A DNA stretch of 64,000 nt from Intestinibacter bartlettii. GTDB lineage: Bacteria; Bacillota; Clostridia; Peptostreptococcales; Peptostreptococcaceae. The stretch is from contig CP102273.1 of the NCBI GenBank assembly GCA_025148965.1, positions 2,418,001 through 2,482,000 on the forward strand. The letters run 5' to 3'. Both the position numbers and the translations under genes were made by a program. The notes beneath the pieces were generated by a model, which saw only the letters and a program-made list of their open reading frames with translations, was not told where the DNA came from and made no database searches. Shown piece by piece: positions 8,752 to 15,942 of this stretch. Position 1 is the first letter of the stretch; every line of letters starts with the position of its first letter.

Positions 8752-8793
8752 ACAAAAAAGAGCCCTTTTACTAAAGTAATCGAGCTCTTTTAA
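8752..8793 (-). terminator. Terminator of the YtcJ-type amidohydrolase
   Basis: The arms AAAAGAGC and GCTCTTTT (8755-8791) flank an inner TTACTTTAGTAA hairpin and end in a T-run on the minus strand. Confidence 0.75.
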
Positions 8794-8829
8794 TTTAATA
8801 TCTATCTTAAATTTTATAGATTATTTATT

Positions 8830-10413
8830 TTATGCTTTATAAATAGAGTTTCCTTCTTTGAAAGTTTCTACAACTTTTATATTTCTTATATCGTCAACAT
8901 CTACTTTTAGTGGGTTTTTATCAAGTATTACTAAGTCAGCTAATTTATTTTCTTTTATTGTTCCTTTGATATCTTCTTCAAAGTATTGATAAGCTGCATT
9001 TTTTGTTACTGCTTCTATTGCAGCAAGAACTGGTATTCTTTGTTCTTCACCTAATACTGTACCATCTTTCATTTTTCTATTGCAAGCTATCCATATTGTT
9101 TCAAGCATGTTTGGCTCGATAACTGGCGCGTCTTGATGGAATGTGAATTTAATTCCTAAATCTAGCGCTGCTTTTGCAGGTGATATTTGACTCGCTCTTT
9201 CAAGTCCGAAGTTTTGAACGTGGATGTTACCCCAGTGGTAAACGTGAGCTACGAAGAATGATGGTATCATTCCTAGTTTTTTAACTTCCGGCAATTGATC
9301 AAGCCCCATAAGCTGAGCATGAACTATAACTGGTCTTATGTCGTTGTCTGTATTTAAGTTTTCTTTTGCTTTTTTATATTGTTCTAAATATTGAGCTACA
9401 GCAGCATCTCCATTACAGTGGGCTAATATTTGCATATTTTCTTTTAATGCTATTTCGATTAAGCCTTCTAATTCTTCTCCACTCATAACTGGATAAGCTC
9501 TGTATCCTTCTTCTCCTTGATAATCAGTTCTCATATAAGCAGTTCTGCCTTGTGGTGAACCATCAAGGAAAGTTTTAAATCCACCTATTTTAAAGTGGTT
9601 TTTATACTCATTTATACATCCTTGAAGTTTTTCAAATATTTTTTCTCTTTCTCTTATATCTACATAAGCGATATAGTCTATTTTCATCATTCCTGAATGT
9701 GCCATATAAGCTAGTAAATCAGCTAATAGCGGAACTACCATACCTTCTTGCATTGTTGTTATTCCGTAAGAAGCGTAGTCATTTTGGGCCTCAAGAACAG
9801 CTTTCATAATATCTTCAGTTGATGACATTGGAACTCTTTGAACGTTGTTTATAAACGCATTTTCTTCAAGATATCCGTTAAGTTTTCCGTTTTCTTTAAA
9901 TATCACTCCACCTTCTGGGTCTGGAGTATCTATTGTTATTCCTAATTCTTTCATTCCAAGAGAGTTAACAAGTCCATTGTGACCAGATTTATTTGCAATT
10001 ATAATTGGATTGTTTGGCACAACTTCATCTAAGAAATCTATTCTTGGATAAGTTTTTTCTGCTAATGTGTTGTAGTCGAAATTATTCGCATTTATCCACA
10101 CACCTTCTGGAACATTGTTTTTTTCTATAAATGTTTTAATTCTGTTTGCTATATCATCAAAATCAACCGCATCTTCTAATGAAACTTGTAATTTGCTGTT
10201 TGCATATCCAAAGAAGTGACTGTGCGCATCTATAAATGATGGCATTAAAGTCTTTCCTTGTAAATCTATCATCTCAGCATCACTATTTTGGATCATAAGC
10301 TCGTCTTTTTTTCCTACTGCTTTAATTTTCCCGTCTTCTACTAAGACAGCTTCTGCATATAATTCATCTTCAAGAGTTAATATATCTCCGTTGTAAAAAA
10401 GTTTTTTTGTCAT
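8830..10413 (-). CDS. YtcJ-type metal-dependent amidohydrolase
   Basis: A 527-residue amidohydrolase of the YtcJ / N-substituted formamide deformylase group. The N-terminal beta domain is followed by the metal-binding HxH (FIDAHSHFFGY, near residue 65), further His residues in VHAQLMG and FHQDAPV, and a C-terminal segment returning to the beta domain (GTIKENKLADLVILDKNP). These enzymes hydrolyse exocyclic amide or formamide bonds. Start ATG at 10413 follows GAAAGGG. It is upstream of the sensor-kinase operon on the same strand but separated from it by a terminator and a strong promoter. With two amidohydrolases and one esterase-like enzyme next to one sensor, the region looks devoted to using amide-linked compounds; this is inference. 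Confidence 0.87.
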   Translation of the reverse strand: MTKKLFYNGDILTLEDELYAEAVLVEDGKIKAVGKKDELMIQNSDAEMIDLQGKTLMPSFIDAHSHFFGYANSKLQVSLEDAVDFDDIANRIKTFIEKNNVPEGVWINANNFDYNTLAEKTYPRIDFLDEVVPNNPIIIANKSGHNGLVNSLGMKELGITIDTPDPEGGVIFKENGKLNGYLEENAFINNVQRVPMSSTEDIMKAVLEAQNDYASYGITTMQEGMVVPLLADLLAYMAHSGMMKIDYIAYVDIREREKIFEKLQGCINEYKNHFKIGGFKTFLDGSPQGRTAYMRTDYQGEEGYRAYPVMSGEELEGLIEIALKENMQILAHCNGDAAVAQYLEQYKKAKENLNTDNDIRPVIVHAQLMGLDQLPEVKKLGMIPSFFVAHVYHWGNIHVQNFGLERASQISPAKAALDLGIKFTFHQDAPVIEPNMLETIWIACNRKMKDGTVLGEEQRIPVLAAIEAVTKNAAYQYFEEDIKGTIKENKLADLVILDKNPLKVDVDDIRNIKVVETFKEGNSIYKA

Positions 10414-10521
10414 AATTAAACCCTTTCTATTTTGTTTTCATAATTCCTTATGTTTTTATTTTTAACATTTTTATGTATTAAAATGTACTGTATCAAAATT
10501 TTATGAACTGTTTTTTAATGT

Positions 10522-11082
10522 TTATATAATGTCTTTTGCCCAATTAGGTATCACGATATCCTTCCAAATTAATTTTCCCTTTTCAAAATCTATTATCTCT
10601 TTGAATATTTCTGTATTATCATATATATTAATCTCATCACATATATCAATAATATTTTTTAAATTATTTATAGATTCATAATATCTTCTTTCTATATCTT
10701 CATCAGAAATTCCATGACCGCCTTTACTAACTCTATGTCTTACCCTTGCCTTTGCTATATCAGGATTATCTACTCCTATATAGTGTATAACAACATAAAA
10801 GCCCTTCTCTTTTGCAGTTTTTATATTTCTAATTATACTTTTTCCACACAAAGTAGTCTCTTGATTAAATGATATATCATTATTTAAATATTCTTTTATT
10901 AATTTTACAGCTTCTCTGGCACATCTTAGTTGTAATGATGAATCTTTCCAAGAACCAACTCGAGCTACCATCTCATCTGTATTTATTCTTTTTTCAGATT
11001 TATTTTCTTCATAATAAAATGATTGATATATTGATGTTTTTCCACAGCCATTAACTCCAGCAAATATTGTATAAGTCGGCAT
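10522..11082 (-). CDS. Zeta-toxin-like P-loop kinase
   Basis: A 186-residue P-loop protein with Walker A FAGVNGCGKTS at the N-terminus, a conserved Asn-Thr-Asp (RINTDEM) and the segment RVSKGGHGISDEDIERRY typical of zeta-toxin family proteins. Zeta toxins phosphorylate UDP-N-acetylglucosamine; many chromosomal relatives have unknown substrates. An upstream GTG (11091) is possible, but the ATG at 11082 is one base after the stop of the small upstream ORF and well spaced from AGGTGA, so it is preferred. The pair with that 54-codon ORF looks like a toxin-antitoxin or modulator unit. Confidence 0.75.
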   Translation of the reverse strand: MPTYTIFAGVNGCGKTSIYQSFYYEENKSEKRINTDEMVARVGSWKDSSLQLRCAREAVKLIKEYLNNDISFNQETTLCGKSIIRNIKTAKEKGFYVVIHYIGVDNPDIAKARVRHRVSKGGHGISDEDIERRYYESINNLKNIIDICDEINIYDNTEIFKEIIDFEKGKLIWKDIVIPNWAKDII

Positions 11083-11083
11083 A

Positions 11084-11248
11084 TTAATCACCTATTACCT
11101 TTGCTTGTTTTTTTTGAAGAACCATATTAGCTAAAGTCATATAAAAATCCTGTTCATCTTTAGTTTTAGCTTCTTTAAACAATTGTTTTAATTCTGTATA
11201 TGAATATTTTTGAAAAAGTTCATATAAGTTTTCTTCTTTCTTTTCCAT
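11084..11248 (-). CDS. Small acidic/basic helical protein, possible partner of the zeta-like kinase
   Basis: A 54-residue ORF starting MEKKEENLYELFQKY, highly charged and predicted to be helical, ends one base before the kinase start (TAATATG), so the two are translationally linked. It is shorter than the classical epsilon antitoxin (about 90 residues) and I see no similarity to it. The ribosome-binding site (GAGGCTTTTATA) is weak. Being placed first and coupled to the kinase gene is the usual antitoxin arrangement, but an antitoxin function is inference. Confidence 0.6.
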   Translation of the reverse strand: MEKKEENLYELFQKYSYTELKQLFKEAKTKDEQDFYMTLANMVLQKKQAKVIGD

Positions 11249-11380
11249 TATAAAAGCCTCCTCAAAAACTATTTATTATATTATACACCACAAATAGTTT
11301 GCTCTAAACATTATATTATTCATAAATTATATTTATCTAAATTGTTATATATTTATATATAATTTTACCCTTTATATACT

Positions 11381-11416
11381 AAAAAAATGGATTCCTAAAA
11401 CTGGAATCCATTTTTA
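11381..11416. terminator. Bidirectional terminator
   Basis: AAAAATGGATTCC (11383-11395) and GGAATCCATTTTT (11403-11415) are perfect inverted copies with A/T runs on both sides. On the minus strand it ends the small nitroreductase-derived gene at 11461. Confidence 0.75.
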
Positions 11417-11460
11417 TTCTAATTAATTTTAATATATGTTATAAAAAATATCTTTTATTA

Positions 11461-11565
11461 TTAAACTCTAACTACATATCCTTCTTTACGAGGTTCTGCA
11501 TGTTTTGGTTCGTCTTTATATGCACGAACACTTCTTCTTTCTTTTAAAGCTTCAAATAAATCCAT
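11461..11565 (-). CDS. 34-residue ORF resembling the two ends of a nitroreductase joined together
   Basis: The ORF starts MDLFEALKERRSVRAYKDEP, which matches the usual N-terminus of nitroreductases, and ends HAEPRKEGYVVRV, which resembles the PRKPLE... tail of the same family. The roughly 130 residues that carry the FMN site are missing, consistent with an in-frame internal deletion. It keeps an excellent AAGGAGGGG ribosome-binding site at 11571-11579 and a downstream terminator, so it may still be translated. It is either a residual gene or a selected micro-protein; I cannot tell which. Confidence 0.55.
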   Translation of the reverse strand: MDLFEALKERRSVRAYKDEPKHAEPRKEGYVVRV

Positions 11566-11856
11566 TTGAACCCCTCCTTATAATATTTGTCCCACATATA
11601 TTATATCATATAGCCTGCCAATTTTAACCTTATAAAAACTTCATAAAATCTATTTTTATATAATATATTTTTAATCCAATCTATTGTATGGTAATAACTT
11701 GGGCTATTTTGAATAAATCAAAAAAACTCGTTCAAAATCACATTAAACACAATCTAATAAATCCTATCATATGTTAAATTTATATTTTTTAATGTATTTC
11801 TCACTCAGATATATTATAATATTATTTATTATAATATTTGGAGGGATAAATTATAT

Positions 11857-12534
11857 ATGCAAATTAAAGATAAAAAACTTATATTAAAAAAATCATTATA
11901 TTATCTATTTGGTTTTTTACCACTTATAATAACTCTTTTTATTTATCCTCATATTCCAAAACACGTTCCCTCCCACTATACTGCTGTAGGTGAAATTGCT
12001 AATTGGAATAGTAGAGAACAAATTTTAATTATTCCTTTTTTATTAGCTATATTCACTTATTTTAAACCTAAGATATTTGTAGAAAATTTTAAATCTAAAT
12101 CTGAGGAAAAAGTGAGTTTTTATTCAACTATGTTATTTATTTTATCAATAGATTTACTTAGCATGCTTGAATTATTTACTTCATTTACTGGTGAAGATTT
12201 CTTAGATAAATTTAATTTTTATAATCTATTAAGTTGTATAATTTGCTTTATATTTATCTTTTTAGGATATACTCTTTCAAATTGTACTAGAAACTCTACA
12301 TTTTCTATTAAAATACCAATGCATCTAATGGATAATGATGTATGGAAAAAAATGCATTCTAATCTAGGAGCATATTTTGTATCTAGTAGTATAGTATTTC
12401 TTCCTATAGGCGCAATATGCGAAAACCATTATATAGTATTTATATTAATGTTAGAAATACTTTTTATAATAGTAGTTCCTATTTTTGTAATATATTTTTA
12501 TATTAGAAAACATTTAAAACATAAAAACTTTTAA
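11857..12534 (+). CDS. DUF1648-like integral membrane protein
   Basis: A 225-residue protein with five or so hydrophobic segments (about residues 12-28, 55-70, 86-105, 120-140, 170-215). The segment IPKHVPSHYTAVGEIANWN after the first helix is the hallmark of the DUF1648 family, found in SdpI-like immunity and related membrane proteins. GGAGGG precedes the ATG. It stands alone between two oppositely oriented genes. A role in envelope or peptide immunity is a guess from the family. Confidence 0.72.
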   Translation: MQIKDKKLILKKSLYYLFGFLPLIITLFIYPHIPKHVPSHYTAVGEIANWNSREQILIIPFLLAIFTYFKPKIFVENFKSKSEEKVSFYSTMLFILSIDLLSMLELFTSFTGEDFLDKFNFYNLLSCIICFIFIFLGYTLSNCTRNSTFSIKIPMHLMDNDVWKKMHSNLGAYFVSSSIVFLPIGAICENHYIVFILMLEILFIIVVPIFVIYFYIRKHLKHKNF

Positions 12535-12547
12535 TCTTTTATAATTA

Positions 12548-12616
12548 TTCCTAAGAGTTTTGATATATCTATAGCTTGATACGTATTTAATCAACAACCT
12601 CTTAGGTTTTCTAAAT
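12548..12616 (+). terminator. Hairpin after the DUF1648 gene
   Basis: CCTAAGAG and CTCTTAGG close a long AT-rich loop containing a second TTGAT/ATCAA pairing, followed by TTTTC on the plus strand. It lies between two convergent genes. Confidence 0.5.
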
Positions 12617-13266
12617 TAAACAATTTCTAATATATCAGTCATTTTTTCTATTATATAAGTAGCTCCTGCATTTTCTAATTCTTCCTTATCACCATATCCA
12701 AATAAAACACCGACAGAATCTATGCCTAGCTCTTTTGCACCTAATATGTCGTATTCTCTATCTCCAACCATAAGCACATTTGCCCCCGGAACTTCCCCTA
12801 TATTTTCTAGTGAGTAAGTTATTACTTCTACCTTTTTGCAACGGGTTTCATCTAAATTACTTCCACCTATAAAATCAAAATACTTATCTAATTTAAAATG
12901 TTGAAGTATTTTTTCACAAAATACCATTGGTTTTGATGATGCAAGTATTATTTTTTTGCCTCTATTTTTTATTTCTTTTAGGGTTTCTTCAACACCTTCA
13001 TATACTTCATTCTCTAGCATTCCACCCTGATCTACATAGTATTCTCTATATTTTTTAATAGCTAGTTGTATTTTTTCTTCATCATCTCCTACATATTCTC
13101 TAAATGTGGCACTTAACGCTGGCCCTATATGTCTTTTTAAAGATTCATTGTCCTTTTCTAGCCCAAAATAATTAAGTGCATATTTAATCGAATTTGTTAT
13201 TCCTAAATCAGATGCTGTAATTGTTCCATCTAAATCAAATACTATTATGTCGTAATTCTTCTTCAT
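12616..13266 (-). CDS. HAD-family hydrolase, phosphoglycolate-phosphatase-like
   Basis: A 216-residue haloacid-dehalogenase-type phosphatase with motif I VFDLDGTIT (nucleophile Asp), motif II ILASSKP, motif III Lys region and motif IV VGDREYDILGAKELG. The alpha-helical cap follows motif I, as in the PGP/Gph subfamily. It starts after GGGAG. A perfect 14-bp palindrome (TTACCAATTGGTAA, 13289-13302) lies just upstream of the start, and further upstream is a MerR-type promoter pointing towards it. The substrate is not predictable. Confidence 0.85.
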   Translation of the reverse strand: MKKNYDIIVFDLDGTITASDLGITNSIKYALNYFGLEKDNESLKRHIGPALSATFREYVGDDEEKIQLAIKKYREYYVDQGGMLENEVYEGVEETLKEIKNRGKKIILASSKPMVFCEKILQHFKLDKYFDFIGGSNLDETRCKKVEVITYSLENIGEVPGANVLMVGDREYDILGAKELGIDSVGVLFGYGDKEELENAGATYIIEKMTDILEIV

Positions 13267-13288
13267 ATATATCTCCCAAATTTTTATT

Positions 13289-13302
13289 TTACCAATTGGT
13301 AA
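13289..13302. promoter_or_regulatory. 14-bp perfect palindrome upstream of the HAD gene
   Basis: TTACCAATTGGTAA is self-complementary and lies 23 bases before the ATG at 13266, a typical position for a repressor site in the leader. No regulator is assigned. Confidence 0.4.
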
Positions 13303-13359
13303 TTTCTATTTATCTAGATATATTTTACACTAAGAAAATATTTATTCAAAGTATTAGAT

Positions 13360-13434
13360 TTACATTTTAACAAAAATAATCAAAACAATAGAAGACTGCA
13401 TCATAACGATACAGCCTTCTCCCGTACAAAACAT
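13360..13434 (-). CDS. Possible 24-residue hydrophobic peptide downstream of the MerR-type promoter
   Basis: From Met at 13434 the peptide is MFCTGEGCIVMM followed by QSSIVLIIFVKM, a hydrophobic stretch like those of small membrane peptides. GGGG lies nine bases before this ATG; an in-frame ATG at 13440 is only three bases from it. The ORF overlaps a hairpin at 13391-13421. It is the only ORF between the divergent MerR-type promoter and the HAD gene. Small size makes chance occurrence quite possible. Confidence 0.3.
   Translation of the reverse strand: MFCTGEGCIVMMQSSIVLIIFVKM
13391..13421 (-). terminator. Terminator-like hairpin downstream of the MerR-type promoter
   Basis: The minus strand forms a 12-bp stem (AGAAGGCTGTAT against ATGCAGTCTTCT, two G-U pairs) followed by ATTGTTTTGATTATTTTT. 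It could end a transcript of about 150-170 bases or attenuate reading into the HAD gene. Confidence 0.5.
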
Positions 13435-13517
13435 ATTCATTTTCCCCAAAACGAAATTCTAAAACAATAACAATTAATTAATAAACAATTTTTATAAAAA
13501 TATAATCAAGTCTAAAG

Positions 13518-13546
13518 TTGACTAATTTATTTATTTTTTCTATACT
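13518..13546 (+). promoter_or_regulatory. Promoter of the MerR-family gene
   Basis: TTGACT (13518-13523), 17 bases, TATACT (13541-13546) directs transcription into the MerR gene. The start point would fall next to the 21-bp dyad at 13557-13577, so autoregulation is expected. Confidence 0.6.
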
Positions 13547-13549
13547 TAT

Positions 13550-13580
13550 ATAATAAACTATGGAGTAACTCCATAGTCAA
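13550..13580 (-). promoter_or_regulatory. Divergent MerR-type promoter with 19-bp spacer and dyad operator
   Basis: On the minus strand TTGACT (13580-13575) and TATTAT (13555-13550) are separated by exactly 19 bases. The spacer is filled by the dyad ATGGAGTTACTCCAT. An overlong spacer with the operator inside is the signature of promoters activated by MerR-family regulators. The perfect palindrome CTATGGAGT-A-ACTCCATAG occupies 13558-13576. It points towards the possible small peptide and the HAD gene. Confidence 0.65.
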
Positions 13581-13623
13581 GCTGATTTTGAAAAAAATTT
13601 AACAATTAATAGGAGAATTTTAA

Positions 13624-14478
13624 ATGAAAGATTTAACTTTTAATATAAGTGAAACTTCACGAATTACTGGTTTATCTATCGATACATTGAGATATTACGA
13701 TAAAATAGATCTAATTAAATCTAAAAAAAATCCCAATAATCGTTATAGATACTACACAATTGAAGACATATCCATAATAAGTCATATTAAAAACTTGCGC
13801 GACTTAGATTTATCTATTTGTGATATTAAATCACTACTTCACTCTGACCCAGAAGTCCAACGTCAAATTTTAAAAAATCATCATAAAGTTCTTTTAGAAA
13901 AGGTGGCCACAATTAAGAAAATAGAAAAGGTTTTTAAAGATACTTTGAAAGAAGTAAACTCAAGTGACTTAATGATTAATGTTCCTGTTATAAAATCGTA
14001 TACCGACCGTTATTTTAAAAAACTAAAAAATAATGTTAAAACTAATAAATGCTCTATATCTAAGAAAAACTTATTAGATACTTCAACTAATTTTTTAGAT
14101 ATATTAGATAAATTCGTATTTTCATTTTCTGACAAAAACTTTGATTCCACAAATTTATTTGATTTCTTTGAATATGGAAAAGTATCTGAGAACCAAGAAT
14201 ATTATACTGAAATAAGTCATGAAGAGTTTGAGGTTATGGAAGATACAAAAGATATATTGGTTGTTCCACATTCAAATTACATAGAAACTATCACAAAATT
14301 GTCTAAAGATAATTTTGATGAGTATTTTGAAAACTTAATAGGTTGGATAGATTTTAAAAACTTAAATCCAATATACCCTGGGTTTATAAAATATCTTGAT
14401 ACTTCGCTTTATTTTATGAATGAAGGTGAATGTCTAGTTCAGTTTCAAATACCATTTAAACATAAAAAATACGAATAA
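13624..14478 (+). CDS. MerR-family transcriptional regulator
   Basis: A 284-residue regulator. Residues 1-75 are a MerR winged helix-turn-helix (ISETSRITGLSIDTLRYYDKI ends at 28; the wing NNRYRYYTIED follows), then the long dimerisation helix (about 80-115) and a C-terminal domain of about 170 residues that would bind an effector. The effector domain is not one I recognise; it lacks the Cys pattern of metal sensors. AGGAG precedes the ATG. A classic MerR promoter with dyad lies just upstream in divergent orientation, and a second, 18/21 identical copy of the dyad is at 14824-14844 beyond the gene. Confidence 0.85.
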   Translation: MKDLTFNISETSRITGLSIDTLRYYDKIDLIKSKKNPNNRYRYYTIEDISIISHIKNLRDLDLSICDIKSLLHSDPEVQRQILKNHHKVLLEKVATIKKIEKVFKDTLKEVNSSDLMINVPVIKSYTDRYFKKLKNNVKTNKCSISKKNLLDTSTNFLDILDKFVFSFSDKNFDSTNLFDFFEYGKVSENQEYYTEISHEEFEVMEDTKDILVVPHSNYIETITKLSKDNFDEYFENLIGWIDFKNLNPIYPGFIKYLDTSLYFMNEGECLVQFQIPFKHKKYE

Positions 14479-14484
14479 ATACTG

Positions 14485-14512
14485 CGGCAAGTTCACCTTG
14501 CCGTTTTCTTTT
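14485..14512 (+). terminator. Terminator of the MerR-family gene
   Basis: CGGCAAG (14485-14491), five-base loop, CTTGCCG (14497-14503), then TTTTCTTTTT. Confidence 0.85.
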
Positions 14513-14521
14513 TGAATGCAC

Positions 14522-14745
14522 AAAAAAATAGCAACCATTTGGGGATGGTTGCTACAAAATACTGTTTTATACTTCCGTCGTATAAAACGGGGTCGTTATT
14601 GTTTTAAAAATTCTAACTTTGGGGAAAGTAGAATATGAATTAAGTTAGAAAAAATTTACAGAATAGTCCACTGTCATAAACTCACCATCAGTTTAATGAC
14701 AATACTTAAGTTATTCAAACATAAATTTTATAACTTAACTTCTAT
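14522..14745 (-). ncRNA. Predicted structured small RNA with C-rich loops
   Basis: A consensus promoter (TTGACA-17-TATAAT, minus strand) is followed about 220 bases later by a strong terminator (AGCAACCAT/ATGGTTGCT and seven T), with no ORF longer than about 10 codons between. The RNA folds into five successive hairpins: arms at 14730-14738/14706-14714, 14690-14701/14672-14682, 14642-14649/14612-14619, 14580-14588/14564-14572 and the terminator 14545-14552/14531-14538. Three unpaired CCCC tracts (complementing GGGG at 14541-14544, 14589-14592 and 14621-14624) recall the UCCC loops by which several Gram-positive small RNAs bind ribosome-binding sites. Promoter, structure and terminator are seen; function is inference. 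Confidence 0.65.
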
Positions 14746-14751
14746 ACACTT

Positions 14752-14780
14752 ATTATATTTGATGTATACAAGATTGTCAA
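14752..14780 (-). promoter_or_regulatory. Consensus promoter of the small RNA
   Basis: TTGACA (14780-14775), 17-base spacer, TATAAT (14757-14752) on the minus strand: both boxes match the sigma-A consensus exactly. Nothing but the small RNA lies downstream. Confidence 0.8.
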
Positions 14781-14823
14781 TAGATTTTTTACATTTTTTT
14801 ACTTTTTGTTCTTGTATATACAA

Positions 14824-14844
14824 ACTATAGAGTTAGTCCATAGT
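14824..14844. promoter_or_regulatory. Second copy of the MerR-locus dyad
   Basis: ACTATAGAGTTAGTCCATAGT matches the operator at 13557-13577 (ACTATGGAGTAACTCCATAGT) at 18 of 21 positions and keeps the dyad, which here extends outward (ACAAACTAT ... ATAGTTTGT). It lies 44 bp upstream of the small RNA -35 box. It is not flanked by recognisable -35/-10 boxes at 19-bp spacing. Confidence 0.5.
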
Positions 14845-14892
14845 TTGTATTGTTTAAAAACATTTTCCTTAATTAGTTTTTTAACTAAAAAT

Positions 14893-14923
14893 CAAAAAGA
14901 GCCTTTTATATATCAAAAGGCTC
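14893..14923 (-). terminator. Terminator of the first NlpC/P60 gene
   Basis: GAGCCTTTT (14899-14907) pairs with AAAAGGCTC (14915-14923); TTTTTG follows on the minus strand. Confidence 0.85.
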
Positions 14924-14946
14924 CTAATTACTATTTTATATTTTTA

Positions 14947-15633
14947 TTATAATCTTCTCCCATTTACAAATGCTTTGCTATAATGTCCACTAGCTAAACT
15001 TGATATTACTACTTTCTTTTGAGTTGAAGATGCGTGTATAAATTGACCATTTCCTATATATATACCAGCATGAGATACATTTCCGTTGTTTGATCCTACT
15101 GTATCGAAGAATACTAAATCCCCTGATCTTAAATTTCCTTTGCTTACATATGTTCCGTATCTACTTTGTTCAGTTGAAGTTCTCGGTATTGATTTACCTA
15201 ATTTATTCTTAACTACATAGTATGTGAATCCTGAACAGTCGAAACTATTTGGTCCTTGTGCTCCCCATACATATGGCTTTCCTAATTTTGTTTTAGCATA
15301 TGATACTAATGAGCTTTTGTTATTATTGCTTTCGTTTTTATTTGAACCGCTTCCTTTAACTGAGCTTACATAACTATCGTAAACATATCCAGTTTTTCCC
15401 TTGTATTTTACTTTTACCCATCTTCCGCTTTTTCCTAGATAAGTTAATTTATATCCTTTGTGTAATTTTCTCATTGAAGCATATTTTTTAGATGGACCTT
15501 TTCTAAAGTTAACTCTCGATTCAACAGTCACAGTTTTGCTTGCTGCATCTACTTGTTCTACATTTCCTAATGGTAATATCGATGTTGAGGCAATAATCGC
15601 ACTTGCCACTACATAAGATTTATTTATTTTCAT
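14947..15633 (-). CDS. Secreted SH3-NlpC/P60 peptidoglycan endopeptidase (one SH3)
   Basis: A 228-residue exported hydrolase. A signal peptide (MKINKSYVVASAIIASTSIL..., cleavage near VDA-AS) is followed by one bacterial SH3 domain (about residues 32-88), a Ser/Asn-rich linker and a C-terminal NlpC/P60 domain (about 105-228) with the catalytic Cys in NSFDCSGFTYY and His in SHAGIYIG. Such enzymes cut stem peptides between D-Glu and the diamino acid. Reading upstream from 15633 the frame stays open for 21 codons, but GGGAGG nine bases before the ATG at 15633, and the signal peptide, fix the start. WalR-like TGTTAC repeats stand upstream. The next gene upstream encodes a larger paralogue but is separated by a terminator. 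Confidence 0.92.
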   Translation of the reverse strand: MKINKSYVVASAIIASTSILPLGNVEQVDAASKTVTVESRVNFRKGPSKKYASMRKLHKGYKLTYLGKSGRWVKVKYKGKTGYVYDSYVSSVKGSGSNKNESNNNKSSLVSYAKTKLGKPYVWGAQGPNSFDCSGFTYYVVKNKLGKSIPRTSTEQSRYGTYVSKGNLRSGDLVFFDTVGSNNGNVSHAGIYIGNGQFIHASSTQKKVVISSLASGHYSKAFVNGRRL

Positions 15634-15764
15634 AATTATATTCCTCCCAATAATCAGTAACATTTTGTTACCTTTTTCTTCTATATATCCAATCATCGCT
15701 AATCAGCGTCTTATCTTCATTTTTCATTCCAATAATTTTTATCTTATTAATATTATTACATTTT

Positions 15765-15804
15765 TGTTACTTTTTATCAAGTCTTTTTGTTACTTTTTTG
15801 TTAC
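15765..15804. promoter_or_regulatory. WalR-like direct repeats upstream of the NlpC/P60 gene
   Basis: TGTTAC occurs at 15765-15770, 15788-15793 and 15799-15804; the last two have exactly five bases between them, fitting the WalR (YycF) consensus TGTWAH-N5-TGTWAH. All are on the plus strand while the gene is on the minus strand. A possible minus-strand -35 (TTGATA, 15780-15775) with an AATAAT -10 follows. A fourth TGTTAC is in the leader (15666-15671). WalR is known to control cell-wall hydrolases in Firmicutes. Confidence 0.55.
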
Positions 15805-15830
15805 TTTTTTCTAACATAAATAAATTTAAA

Positions 15831-15868
15831 ACAAAAAAGCGGTATAACATATGTCGTTATACCGCTAA
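15831..15868 (-). terminator. Terminator of the second NlpC/P60 gene
   Basis: AGCGGTATAAC (15838-15848) pairs perfectly with GTTATACCGCT across a seven-base loop, with a TTTTTTG tail on the minus strand. Confidence 0.9.
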
Positions 15869-15942
15869 TTCACTAAATTTATATTAATAAATCTATTAAT
15901 CTATTTTTTTATTGTAATTTTTTATAACACATAAGAATTTCT

